Below are positions 32,965-43,689 of a stretch of DNA of 64,000 nucleotides, piece after piece. Source of the DNA: Hirsutella rhossiliensis (lineage: Eukaryota > Ascomycota > Sordariomycetes > Hypocreales > Ophiocordycipitaceae); NCBI RefSeq assembly GCF_020360975.1, contig NW_025408671.1, positions 4,898,001 to 4,962,000 on the forward strand, read 5' to 3'. Each line of letters begins with the position of its first letter. Position 1 is the stretch's first letter. The translations under genes and the position numbers were made by a program. Below the pieces are notes generated by a model that saw nothing but the letters and a program-made list of their open reading frames with translations, ran no database searches and had not been told where the DNA came from.

Positions 32965-34325
32965 AACGATAGCTAAATATAATATTTAAAGTATAACCTA
33001 ATAACTTAATATACTAAAAGATCTTAAAATAGATAAAAGAATATAAAGTACTAAACGGATATAATATAGAATATTTAGAAATTTTAATATATAAAAATAA
33101 AATCTAAATACGATTAAAATTATAAGATAAAGTTATATAAAATATATATAAATATTTAATATATAGATATTAAGGAATCTAAAGAGTAATAAAATAGATT
33201 AAACGATAATATAACTTCCTATAGCTTAAAGAAGTAGTATAATAAGTTATTAAAGAATATAAACTTTATATATAAAGTAAAGCTAAATAATATAAACTAT
33301 ATAAAGAATTATAACCGCTACTAGTACTAGAGAAACTATAGGATTTAATAGCTTTTAACTATATTATAAAGCTATTACTATTAAAAGAACCTATAACTAA
33401 TATTAAGTATAATAGTATATTCGTTATTATTAATAGATTAATAAAGTATAGATACCTTTTACTATATAAAGAAGTAAGTAATATAAAAGAGCTAGTATAT
33501 ATATTCCTATAAATAATTATTAGTAACTATAGACTACTAAATAAGATTATCTTTAATAAAGGAAGTATATTTATAGCTAAAATTTAATAAAATCTTATAG
33601 TATAATTAAGGACGAAATATAAGCTTAGTATAGCTTATTACTTATAAATAAATAGATAAATAAAATAACTTAACTAAACGCTTAAGTAATATTTATAATA
33701 CTATATTAGCTATAAATAAAACGATTAAGTTAAATAGCTATTAATAGTATAACTAGCTTATAATAGCTTAGGTATAGAAATAATTAAGCTCTTACTAGTA
33801 TATACTAATTATAGATATAACCTAGAAGTATTTAAGGTTACTTAATAAGGACTATAAGTAGATTAGCTATAAAAATTATATAAAGAAATATAATAAGAAC
33901 TTTAATTTATTAGAGAATAAATATCTACTTATTATAATCGGAAAAGATTATAGGAACTAATCCTTTAAGAGGGAGATATAATCTACCTTATACGACGAAA
34001 TATTAAAATAAAATAACTAAGTAATAAATTAGATTTTAAGAAACTTAGACTATTTAAGGTTAAGAAAAGTATTTTAAAAGTTAACTATAAACTTTCGCTA
34101 TTAATAATAATATAGATATACCTAATATTTTATATCTTATTATTAGAACTAGCGCTATAAAACGCTAAACTATAAGAAAAAATTAAAGTTAATAATAATT
34201 AAGAATATAAAGTAGAATAAATACTAGATATAAGAAAATAAGGTTAGTAATAAGAATACCTTATTAAGTAAAAGGGATATAGACTAGAGGAAAATACCTA
34301 GGAACTACTTAAGCACTTAACCTAT
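32965..34325 (+). pseudogene. Gypsy-1 copy 1 integrase with chromodomain, RIP-inactivated
   Basis: Continues Gypsy-1 after Copia-1 B. The integrase core is readable as YNSIFVIINRLIKYRYLLLY at about 33410-33465 (family position of a VIVDRLTK motif) and ISNYRLLNKIIFNKGSIFIA at about 33520-33585, with the target-DNA Asp lost by RIP. At 34203-34325 a chromodomain follows: EYKVE, ILDIRK, EYLIK, KGYRLEENT and LLKHLT, with stops where the aromatic-cage and IKW/TWE tryptophans stood. This marks the element as a chromovirus, whose chromodomains are known to guide integration to heterochromatin. Matching region in copy 2: about 37670-39050, minus. Confidence 0.85.
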
Positions 34326-34700
34326 TATAGCTTTTTACTTCGATAATTTTACTAAAAGGTTTAAGAGGGATTAAAGTACTAAGATCTATAAACTCCTTAC
34401 TAATACTAAACGAGGATTAATTCGCCTTATTAAGAACGCCTAATAATTATAAGTTATTTACTACTTAATACTTATATATATCTAGTATAGGTAAAACGCT
34501 ATCCTTAGTATTTACTTCTTAGATACTACGACGAAATAACTTAGAACTCTTTTCCTTTATATAATTCTAAATCTTCTAAATATAAGCTAAATAATTAATA
34601 GCGATAGATATTTACGACTAAAGGTTTATAAGCTATACTTAAAGCTCTAATAAAGCTTCCCTAGCTTTCTCTTTTTTAGAATATAGCCTCTACTACTCTA
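34309..34700 (-). pseudogene. Antisense ORF of Gypsy-1 copy 1, downstream of the chromodomain
   Basis: On minus, a single frame of about 130 codons is open apart from RIP-type TAA/TAG. Segments read KKEKAREALLEL, then EKSSKLFRRSI-stop-EVNTK and SFSISKEFIDLSTLIPLKPF, ending SYNRLSA with TAA at 34309-34311. The + ORF in copy 2 (37300-37664) shows the same order of motifs (KVKEALKEAIARLARIKK, then GSKLF-stop-RGI, then SLSKTIKVKNYSRLNT), although the DNA of the two 3' regions has diverged strongly. The N-terminal half has a heptad-like, charged pattern suggesting a coiled coil. Family not recognised. It overlaps the end of the chromodomain frame tail-to-tail. Confidence 0.6.
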
Positions 34701-35128
34701 CTAATAATTTAGTTACTAAAAGAAATATATTAGCTACTATATATAGAAAGAATTAAAAGATACTTATAAGAAGAGGCTACTAAAATACTATTATAATAAG
34801 GACGACTATTAGTAATATAATTATTATAGCGCGAAGAATTTTCGGCTATTTAATAATTCGTTTTCTTTACTTTAAAGTTTAAGTATATAGTATATTAATA
34901 GGATCTCTACTTAAGTTAATATATTCGGTAAGGGTAGCGCGCTTAGAGGCTTTTTAAGAACGATTTTTTAGTATATAACTAGATATACTATTAGTAGTAT
35001 ATCTTAAAAAGATAAAGAAATAAAGAATAATATACTTATATATAATATAATAAAGGTATATTTATATATAGCGGCTAAGGTAGCTATAGTAGGTCTTATA
35101 GATAAGACTAAAAGGAGGGGAGATATTA
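34701..35128 (+). other. Gypsy-1 copy 1 3' region and polypurine tract
   Basis: AT-rich stretch related to 36890-37250 (minus) of copy 2, especially near the end (atatagcggctaaggtagct). It ends in the purine tract aaaaggaggggagat (about 35110-35124) before the 3' LTR, interrupted by the solo Copia-1 LTR. No coding signal on + is recognised. Confidence 0.6.
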
Positions 35129-35591
35129 TCTTATAAAGAGAGATATAAGAAGTATATAAAAATATATAAAGGTAAAATTAAAAGTAAGGGGTCGGATAGG
35201 TAGGGTAGAGATATTTAAATCTTAGAGGGGCAGCAATTAAGGTAGGGGATTAATTATTATATTGCCTTAATTCTCTTTCTTTCCTCTATCTAACGCCCCT
35301 CTTTATACCTATCTAGTATCTTAATTAATAAAGAAGATCCTACTTAAAGAAGCTACTAATATCCTTTCGACTACCGAGCTTTTTACTAGTTTTTCCCCTC
35401 TTTTCTAGCCGTTGCCGGTATATCCGTCTTATCTTTCGCTACTTTTACTTCCCCTTATACCCCTACCCTCCTTTCTATACCTCTTTTTAGCTCCTTCTTC
35501 CTTTTTCTATACTAAGTGTTTTTAGCTTCCTTAGTCCCTCGTACTAAGGGATATCTCTAAGAACTACGAAATTAGGCTACGCTTTATAATA
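35129..35591 (-). repeat. Solo LTR of Copia-1
   Basis: About 463 bp, homologous over its length to the Copia-1 LTRs and in copy B orientation, with no internal region beside it. attat occurs at the left edge (35125-35129, sharing one base with the LTR) and at 35592-35596, a probable target duplication. It sits between the polypurine tract and the 3' LTR of Gypsy-1 copy 1 and was presumably left by LTR-LTR recombination. Confidence 0.85.
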
Positions 35592-35595
35592 ATTA

Positions 35596-36061
35596 TATTA
35601 CGACTATAGCTACTAGGCCGCTAACGGTCGACCGCGTTAAGCATATAATATAGTTTAACGGATAAATAGTTAGCACGACTATTTAATAAATATAGGATTA
35701 AAGGGATCGTAGAGATCTAAGTAATCTAGGATTAATAAGATTACTATACTTTATACGATTTAACGTTAGGGATTATAGCTAGGCCTATAATCTAAGGATA
35801 GTCTTTATAAGTATATATAGCTACCTACTTTTACTCCTTTAGATAAATAGCTCGATAGCTTTTAATATAATTATTATAATCTCTATTACGATCTTATCTT
35901 TAATTCTAATTACTTAATTACCTAGTTATAGTCTATAGCCTATAACCTCTAATATATTACTAACGTAATATACTTATTATTACTTAGACTACGCCCTATT
36001 ATATCTATTAATATAAACCCCTTAATAGGTTTATCCCTTAGGAATAATACTAGTTATTATA
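35596..36061 (+). repeat. 3' LTR of Gypsy-1 copy 1
   Basis: 466 bp starting tattacgac (TGTTACGAC before RIP) and ending ttattata. The last ~220 bases match the LTRs of copy 2 closely, but about 35612-35835 does not, so the two copies carry different U3 regions. Confidence 0.85.
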
Positions 36062-36066
36062 AGGGC

Positions 36067-36397
36067 GCGGACGCTATATACTATTAATAAGTAGCTATAT
36101 AAGCTATAAGGGTTAGCGCGAGACTTTAGCGGTATCTTAGTAGTAATCTTCTATAGTAACTTTTACTAGTTCTAGCTAGTATAAGAGCGGTCGATCCTAC
36201 TACTAAGCGCGGCGGTAGTATAAGATAAGGATAGGGCGTTCGCGGCTAAGTAGCGGTAGCACGATAAAGTATACGTACTATAGCGGCGGTTTATAATAGT
36301 CGTTATATTAAATAAGTAGATATAGGCTGCTAGTAACCTAGAGCTACGGCGGCTACTTAGGTAGATCCGCTAAGGGGGGTAAGACTAGTCGGACCTA
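36067..36397 (+). pseudogene. PIF1-like DNA helicase, first segment, RIP-inactivated
   Basis: Host sequence of Gypsy-1 copy 2. The + frame reads through RIP stops and includes GILVVIFYSNFYQFQ (about 36130-36175), matching the GDFxQFPPV helicase motif with Gly/Asp and Pro lost, then a basic stretch and NLELRRLLRQIR (about 36336-36372). It breaks at the accta target duplication and resumes at 51202. PIF1-like SF1B helicases unwind 5' to 3'. In fungal genomes such genes are often repeated and include Helitron relatives, and RIP here implies it was repetitive. No Rep domain is visible in the window. Confidence 0.6.
36393..36397. repeat. Target site duplication of Gypsy-1 copy 2 (left)
   Basis: accta, repeated at 51197-51201. 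Confidence 0.88.
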
Positions 36398-36881
36398 TAT
36401 AACAACCGGTATTATTCTTAAGGGATAAACCTATTAAGGGGTTTATATTAGTAGATATAATAGGGCGTAGTCTAAGTAATAATAAGTATATTATACTAGT
36501 AATAAGTTAGAGGTCGTAAACTATAGACTATAACTAAGTAATTAAGTAATTAGAATTAGAGATAAGATCGTAATAGAGATTATAATAATTATAATATTAA
36601 AAGCTATTAAGCTATCTATCTAAAGGAGTATTCTATTCCTTCCTTATATACCTTAAGAGCTTCCTTAGATTACTAAGAGCACTAGGTAATCCTATAGCCT
36701 AAGAGCGCTAGAGCGCTAAAGCGATCCTATAATCCTAGCTATAAAGCGTTAAAGCGCTAAAGTAACCCGTCGCTTTAAACTTAATTAGCCCGTTAGTCTA
36801 TCTAATATTCCTTACTCCCTACGTTACGTGCCCTTATAATATATACTAGTCCCCGCGGTTTATTAGACTATAGTCGTAATA
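36398..36881 (-). repeat. 3' LTR of Gypsy-1 copy 2
   Basis: 484 bp. The polypurine tract lies immediately right of it on minus (36882-36899). It contains repeated gagcgctaaagc-type words at about 36705-36770. Confidence 0.9.
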
Positions 36882-36899
36882 GGATGCCTCCCCTCTTTT
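36882..36899 (-). promoter_or_regulatory. Polypurine tract of Gypsy-1 copy 2
   Basis: On minus this reads aaaagaggggaggcatcc directly before the 3' LTR, the expected plus-strand primer. Confidence 0.7.
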
Positions 36900-37299
36900 T
36901 AGTCTTACCTTTAAGACCTACTACCTTAGCCGCTATATATAAATATACCCTTATCGCGTCGTACGTAAGTATATCGTTCCTCGTTCCTTTATCCTTTTAG
37001 GATATACTATTAATAGTATATCTAGTTATATTTAAAAATCCTATTCTTATAATTTTAATAAATCGTATTAACGATTAAAGCTAGCGTTCTAAACTAAGAT
37101 CTATAGTATTAAAATTATATATTACTCTTATTATTTTCGGTTAGGCCTAACTTATAAGGTCGGCGAACGTTTTAATTAGTATTCTAAATATACCTTTATA
37201 GGCCGTTCTTATAATAGTTATAATATAGCGTTTACTTATTTATTTTATCCCTTTCCTTTCTTATTATTCTTTTTACTAATATTCTTTTTTTTCTAGTTT

Positions 37300-37664
37300 A
37301 TTATATTATAAATTAATAGTAAAAGATTAATTTAAATAAACGGAAAGTAAAAGAAGCGTTAAAGGAAGCGATAGCTCGCCTAGCTCGGATTAAGAAATAA
37401 AAGCGTTTCTTAAAAGACTAAGGTAGTAAGTTATTTTAGCGGGGTATATAAGCTATTAATAAAGAAGATAGTATAACGCGTTCTCTTTAAAACGAATTAG
37501 TTTATTTATTAAATAAGGAAACTATTACTATTAGTAAGGTTTAATCGTTTAGTACCTTAAACGTATTAAACTAAGATACTATTCTTAGTAACCCTATATT
37601 TCTAAGTAAGGGTTCGCTTAGTAAAACTATTAAAGTAAAGAACTATAGTAGGTTAAATACTTAA
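37300..37664 (+). pseudogene. Antisense ORF of Gypsy-1 copy 2, between chromodomain and 3' LTR
   Basis: The + frame of about 120 codons has only RIP-type stops. It reads KRKVKEALKEAIARLARIKK, then KRFLKD, GSKLF, RGI-stop-AINKED, NELVYLLNKETITISKV, and ends SKTIKVKNYSRLNT with TAA at 37662-37664, close to the end of the minus-strand chromodomain frame. The start is not preserved; upstream to about 37000 the + strand is AT-rich with Phe/Leu runs, perhaps an intron or leader. A helical, Lys/Arg/Leu-rich N-terminal half suggests a coiled coil. Similar motifs in the same order occur in copy 1 (34309-34700, minus) and at 1-121. I recall basic coiled-coil ORFs of similar look annotated as hypothetical proteins in fungi, but cannot name a family. 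Confidence 0.6.
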
Positions 37665-40600
37665 GTAGCTCCTAGGTATTTTCCTTTAGTCTATATCCTT
37701 TCTATTTAATAAGGTATTCTTATTATTAACCTTATTTTCTTATATTTAGTATTTATTTTATTTTATATTCTTAATTATCGTTAACTTTAATTTTTTCCTA
37801 TAGTTTAGTATTTTATAGCGCTAGTTCTAATAATAAGATATAAAATATTAGGTATATCTATATTATTATTAGTAGTATAAGTTTATAGTTAACTTTTAAA
37901 ATAGTTTTCTTAACCTTAAATAGTTTAAGTTTCTTAAAATCTAATTTATTACTTAGTCGTTTTATTTTAATATTTTATTATATAAGGTAGACTATATCTC
38001 CCTCTTAGAAGATTAGTCCTTATAATCTTTTCTAATTATAGTAAGTAAATATTCGCTCTTTAATAAATTAAAGTTCTTATTATATTTATTTATATAATAT
38101 TTATAGCTAATCTACTTATAATATCGCTTATTTTACTTATAGTCCTTATCGAGTAACCTTAAATACTTCTAGGTTATATCTATAATTAGCGTATATTAGT
38201 AAGAGCTTAGTTATTTCTATACCTAAGCTATTATAAGCTAGTTACGCTATTAGTAGCTATTTAACTTAATTGTTTTATTTATAGTTAATATAGTATTATA
38301 AATATTATTTAAGCGTTTAGTTAAGTCGTTTTATTTATCTATTTATTTATAGGTAATAAGCTATACTAAGCTTATATTTCGTCCTTAATTATATTATAAG
38401 AGCTTACTAAAACTTAGCTATAAATATACTTTCTTTATTAAAGATAATCTTATTTAGTAGTCTATAATTACTAATAATTATTTATAGGAATATATATACT
38501 AGCTCTTTTATATTACTTACTTCTTTATATAGTAAAAGGTATCTATACTTTATTAATCTATTAATAATAACGAATATACTATTATACTTAATATTAGTTA
38601 TAGGTTCTTTTAATAGTAATAGCTTTATAATATAGTTAAAAGCTATTAAATCCTATAGTTTTTCTAGTATTAGTAGCGGTTATAATTCTCTATATAGTTT
38701 ATATTATTTAGCTTTACTTTATACGTAAAGTTTATAATTTTTAATAACTTATTATACTACTTCCTTAAGCTATAAAAAGTTATATTATCGTTTAATCCGT
38801 TTTATTATTCTTTAGATTCCTTAGTATTTATATATTAAATATTTATATATATCTTATATAACTTTATCTTATAACGCTAGTAGTATCTAAATTTTATTCT
38901 TATATATTAAAACTTCTAAATATTCTATATTATATCCCTTTAATACTTTATATTCTTTTATTTATTTTAGGATCTTTTAGTATATTAAGTTATTAGGTTA
39001 TACTTTAAATATTATATTTAGCTATCGTTATTAGTAGTTTCTATTTTCGTTAATTTCTAAGAGCTATCCTTTTACTATAAGTACTCCTATATCGTAGTTA
39101 CTTTATCGACTAAGGGTATTAGCTTAACTATTTTCTATTCCTTTTTTATAGATTATTTTATAGTTAAATTCTAATAAATATTCGGCCTATTAGATCTATC
39201 GTCCGTTCAACTATTATATTATTATAAAGTATAAGATATTCTTATAATCTATATAGACCTTAACTTTATACTTACTTTTAAGAAAGTAGTATTAAAATTC
39301 CTTAAAAGCTTAAATAATTATAAGGAATTCTTTATCTTAGATAAGGTAATTAAGTTTTACGCTATATAGCTTTTTTAAGTAAAATATTATTAATTATAGT
39401 CTTCTTTTATTATCCTTTTATCTAATTTATACTCCTAAAGTAAAGTCTAATATATTAGTTTTAAGTTCGATTTATCGTTTTAGATTAAAGGTAGTTAAAA
39501 TTAGTTCTTACGTAATTATAGTCTTAATATAATTAAAAGCTTCGTTAGCTTTATTATCTTATATAAATTCTTTTTCCTTTTTTATTAAGTTATATAGTAG
39601 TACTATAATCTTTTTAAAATCTTTAATAAATCGTTAGTAGTAGTTTATAAATCCTAAGAAACTTTATATATCCTTAACGTTCTTTAGCGTTAGCTATTCT
39701 TTAACTAAGTTAATCTTATTTTAATATATTTATATCTCTCTTAGTAAGATTATATATTTAAGGAAGTCTACTTCCTATATATAAAACTTACTTTTCTTTA
39801 GTTTAACTAATAACTTTATATTTTAAAGTATATAGAGTACCTTATAGATATATTCCTTATATTCTTCTAGGGTATCTAAGAAGATTAAGATATTATTTAG
39901 GTATACTACTATAAAGATATCTAAGTATTTATATAGGATATTATTAATTATTTATTAAAAGGTAGCTAGTATATTTATAAGTTTAAATAATATTACTAAA
40001 TATTTAAATAGTCCGAATTTCGTTTTAAAGGCTATTATCTATTTATACCCCTTTTTATACGTATTAAGTTATAAGCGCTTTTAAGGTTAAGGGCTATAAA
40101 CTATTTTTTACTATATAATCGATCTTATAGTTTTAATATAAGCGGTAATAGTATTTAGTCTTTTATTATAATATCGTTCAAGCGTCTATAGTCAATAACT
40201 AGTTATAGCTTACTATTTTTCTTTAAAATAAATATAACTAGGTAGCTTACTTTAGATATTAACGTTTATATATATATCCCTTTTATAGATTCTTATTAAG
40301 GTAGTCGCGTAGCGTTTATAGTTACTTTTCGTTTAAGTTATAGATTTTATAGAACGTTAGTATTATTCTATCCTTAAGATAAATTTTATAGTCTTATTAG
40401 CTATATTTAAGTAACTTTATCTTAAGTTCTTCCTAAAAGAGTTTATTATATTTTTAGTATTCTTAAGGGATATTCTTTATTTTATCTTATAAGCTTTATT
40501 CTTTCTTTTAAGAGCTAGTTTCTTTTAACTTAAGCTCTTTATTAATTTATTTAAGGTCTTTCCTTAAAGTAGTAATAACTCTTTAAATCTTTATAGTATA

Positions 40601-41938
40601 TCCTTTATTCTATTTATATTAAATACTAGGTTATATAGCCGTATTAGTTAGTATATAGGTCTTATTAGTTAATTTTATTATATCCGCTAGTTCGGTTACT
40701 ATTTTCGTTTATATTGCTAAAGCCTATAATAATTTACTTAAACGGTTATCCTTATTATCCTATTTAGTAGCTAAATTATCGTAAAATCTTACTTTCTTTT
40801 AAGTCTATTAATCTTAGAAACTTATATCTTCGTTTTAACGTAGCTAGCTAGTTTTCTAGTTAATTAATAGGTTACTTTCCTATAGCTATAGAAGTCTTAA
40901 TATAAGGTTATATTCTTTAATATCTATAATATTAAAGTTAACTCGTTTATTATAGCTCTAAATATTAATATTAAGGTAATTAATCTCTATATTAATAATT
41001 CTATTATTATAATTAAAGGCCTCTCCTTTAATATTTATAAGTTTATATAGATCTTTCTTATATCTTTATATAAGTTAGCAATAATTAATAACTTTAGGTA
41101 AAATATAATTACTTATCGCGCTATAGTCTAAAAGTATATATATATAATATCCCGCGATTTAAATATCTAATACTATTTAGTTACTATAGCTTACTATTAC
41201 TATATATAGGGTCCTTAAATCTTATTATATCGTACTAGTCTATAGCCTTTTTATAGATAGTATACCTTGTTTTTTACTTAGTCCTTATTTATTTTATTTA
41301 AGTATTCTTCTTTAATTTATTATTAATATCGTTTCTTTATATTTTCGTCGCGTAGTATTATATTAAGGCTTAAGAGACTTATTTCTTATAGCTAATTAAA
41401 GATTTCTTATTTCTTAACGCTATATCGTTTATATTATACTACTTTATAGTTAATTACGTACTATACTTTATAATTTTATTTATTATTATACTAAAGGTTA
41501 AGTTTTTATTTAGTATCTTTTTATTTTCTATATAGTATTTCTATATTAATTTTTCCTTAGTTAAATATAGCTTATAGCCTTTATATATATTACTAATAAT
41601 CTTTTAGTATACTATTATATCGTTTATATTATACTTATACTTTTTTATATTTATAAACTTTATAGTTTAAGTATATATATTTATTATAATCCTTTTTATT
41701 ATATTTAACTTATTACGTAAGTCTTTAAAAGATTAAGGGTTTAGATACCTTAAAGTAAGTAGCATTATACTATTCCTTTATTTTAGCGTATTTATAGATT
41801 TTATATATCTCTAAAAGATATCTTATTAATAAACTATAATTATCGCGGTATTTAAGTAATATACTATAATTAGGTTTTAATAATATAACTTAGTCGTTTA
41901 AGTAGCGTTAATCGATTTTCTAGTAGTTTAGTTTTATA
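37665..41938 (-). pseudogene. Gypsy-1 copy 2 protease to chromodomain, RIP-inactivated
   Basis: Read on minus from 41938 downward: the protease motif LLDYSAISNY at about 41118-41150; RT with VVYLNNILIF at about 39893-39922 (both Asp codons of the YLDD box changed to Asn by TpG change); RNase H at about 39150-39440 with DKEFL and VYIDYKNILYF segments; integrase at about 37930-38900; and the chromodomain at about 37670-37790. Stops stand at former Gln/Trp codons throughout. The frame is joined to the right-hand part (48861 onward) when Gypsy-2 is removed. Confidence 0.82.
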
Positions 41939-41943
41939 CTTAG
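41939..41943. repeat. Target site duplication of Gypsy-2 copy 1 (left)
   Basis: cttag, repeated at 48856-48860. Gypsy-1 copy 1 shows the related undivided site at about 8410-8425. Confidence 0.85.
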
Positions 41944-42129
41944 TATTATAGAGTAGGTAGAGGCGTACGCGTAGGTGCTATCTATAGGATAATATTAATA
42001 AGCTATATAGAGCTCTCTTATACGCGGCTAGCCTATATATATATATATAGGATCTAGCCCTCCGTACGTAACTATATAGCTTAGGCTATAGCCTAAGCCT
42101 ATAACCTATAATAGTTAAAGACTCTTATA
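41944..42129 (-). repeat. 3' LTR of Gypsy-2 copy 1
   Basis: 186 bp with an alternating TA run (about 42030-42050) and the inverted word cttaggctatagcctaag (about 42080-42097). Same length as 48670-48855 and as the LTR of copy 2 at 54470-54655. Confidence 0.9.
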
Positions 42130-42599
42130 TAATGCCCTCCCTTAAGCGCGGCGCGGCGTTGCCTTATTAACGGCTTCCGTTAATCGTGCTAGCCCTACTA
42201 GCCTTATTATCCCTACGCCTATTTACCTAGGTAGCCGGAACCAGGCTTTATACTTATTAGCCGGCTAGCTATTTAAATAAGGGCGTAACCTATTATATAC
42301 GCCCCTAGGTAGCCGGCGGCCGGCCCGGACCTATATAAGCCTTAGGTTGCTCGTCCCCTCGGCCTTAGGCAGCCTCCTTTACCTAGGGGTATATAAGGCG
42401 GTATCCCCCTCTTCCTCCTTCCTTTCCTTCTCCTCCTTCTTTAACTATAGTAATAGTAGTAATAGGTAAGTTCCGCTCTACCTAGGGCGTTAGTTCGTTC
42501 CTAGCTATATAGGCCGCCTTATTAATATATACTTATAATAATAGCTATAGTAGTAATAATAGCCCTAATAATAATAACTTTAACTAGTAAGTTCTTTGC
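42130..42599 (+). other. Gypsy-2 copy 1 3' region before the antisense ORF
   Basis: Holds the polypurine tract (minus) and, on +, CT-rich stretches (about 42405-42440), a GTAAGT at 42467-42472 that could be a 5' splice site, and TAA/TAG-rich runs at about 42530-42590 that look like former CAA/CAG repeats. It may be the leader or first exon of the + strand ORF. Confidence 0.45.
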
Positions 42600-43620
42600 C
42601 CTATAGAGCGGGAGGCCGTAATCTATAATACTAACTTCCGCGATAGATATATCTACCTCCCCCTCCCCCGCTTCCTCCTTCTCGGAGCGTATAGAGTCGT
42701 TCGTCGACGCTATACTAGGTATAGCCGACGACGGCTCCGCCGCTGCCGCTTCTCCTACCCGCGCCCCCGCGACCGCGCCTACCGCCGCCGCCTCTACCTC
42801 TACTACGCTAGCCGCCCTTATATTGCCCTTCCGGGTAACGACGCTATCCCCGCCGCCGGCCGTAACGCCCGGCCCCTCTACCCCCGCCTCCGCTACTACT
42901 ACCCCCGTAAGTCCGCTACCTAGCGAGCGTAGTAGCTATTTTCCGCTAACTTCTTAAAGTATAAACGCTAAGTATAGGCTAGAGCCGCCCGCGCGGCCCC
43001 CTATATACGGTGCGCGTCGTAGGAGCTCCCCTACGCCGACTAAATCGGGCGCCGCTATAGCGGTAGTTATTACTAGTACGCGCGTGCCGGCCGCGCCTAT
43101 AAAGCGGCGCCTCCTATCCTACTCGCTACGGCGTCGGCTTAAAAGGCCGGCGCGTATAGGTAGGCACGGGGGGCTACTAAGAAGCGCCTTACCGCCGCCG
43201 CCGCCGTCTACTATAATCTCCGCGCCCTTAAGCGCTAGGGCCTCGTCCCTAAGTAAGTTCCTCTTATCTAGCTCTTTTACTTCCGCTACTAACTCTCCTA
43301 GTACTAGGGATACTACCTCTATCGCCTTATCGGCGGTCCCCTTAGCCGTGCCCGCCGCCGCCCCCGCCGCTACTACTAGCCGGCCCCCCCCCGCCCCCGG
43401 AGCCCTTAGAGCCGCCGCTACCTCTAACTAGCTCGCGGGCTTAGAGGGCCGCCTAAGCGCCTTAGAAAGCGCCGCCGCCGCTAATAAGGTAAAGGAGGAC
43501 GATAAGGATAAGGATAAGGATAACGATAAGGATAAAGAGTAGGTCTAGGTAGTCTAAGGGCTTTACCCTAAAATAAATACTATTTTTATCTCTGCTTATA
43601 TAATTACGCTTACGTTATCG
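42600..43620 (+). pseudogene. Antisense ORF of Gypsy-2 copy 1 (Ala/Pro/Ser/Thr-rich, charged tail)
   Basis: A + frame of about 330 codons interrupted only by TAA/TAG where Gln would fit. The longest uninterrupted piece is 43084-43431. Order: a Ser/Pro-rich start (ISTSPSPASSFSERIESFVD), a long Ala/Pro/Thr region, a basic patch (KRRLLSYSLRRRLKRPARI, about 43100-43155), another Ala/Pro/Ser region, a short helical stretch (LAGLEGRLSALESAAAANK, about 43435-43490) and an Asp/Lys tail (about 43497-43535). It converges with the minus-strand polyprotein, which ends at about 43690. Copy 2 keeps the same order at 55190-56220. No family recognised. GTG at 43084 is not a real start; the true start is lost. 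Confidence 0.6.
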
Positions 43621-43689
43621 TAACTACTTACTTTACTTTACTTACTTTATAGTCCTAGCTTAAGCTACTATTAATAGTCCGTTAGTTTA

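Larger units (their letters stand above)
121..36061 (+). mobile_element. Gypsy-1 copy 1: chromovirus (Ty3/Gypsy) fragmented by five direct insertions
   Basis: Collinear pieces at 121-416, 6718-9220, 11093-12819, 26227-26654, 32960-35128 and 35596-36061 make one element of about 7.5 kb in the order LTR, leader, gag, protease, RT, RNase H, integrase, chromodomain, antisense ORF, LTR. Gypsy-1 copy 2 (36398-51196, minus) is uninterrupted at each of these points, which proves continuity. The intruders are flanked by direct repeats: atagt (Copia-1 A), gtatt (gag-only element), a 14-bp repeat (LINE) and ttaat (Copia-1 B). All coding parts are full of TAA/TAG at former Gln/Trp codons and lack ATG, so the copy is dead. 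The 5' LTR is truncated, so its own target duplication cannot be checked. Confidence 0.85.

Noticed and set aside
42530..42600. CAA/TAA-like runs as a functional microsatellite
   Set aside because: They are better explained as RIP-converted Gln/Asn codon repeats in Gypsy-2 leader sequence.
43084..43431. A 115-codon open frame starting with GTG that could be taken for a small host gene
   Set aside because: It is only the longest RIP-free piece of the longer antisense frame of Gypsy-2 and is matched in copy 2. The GTG has no support as a start.
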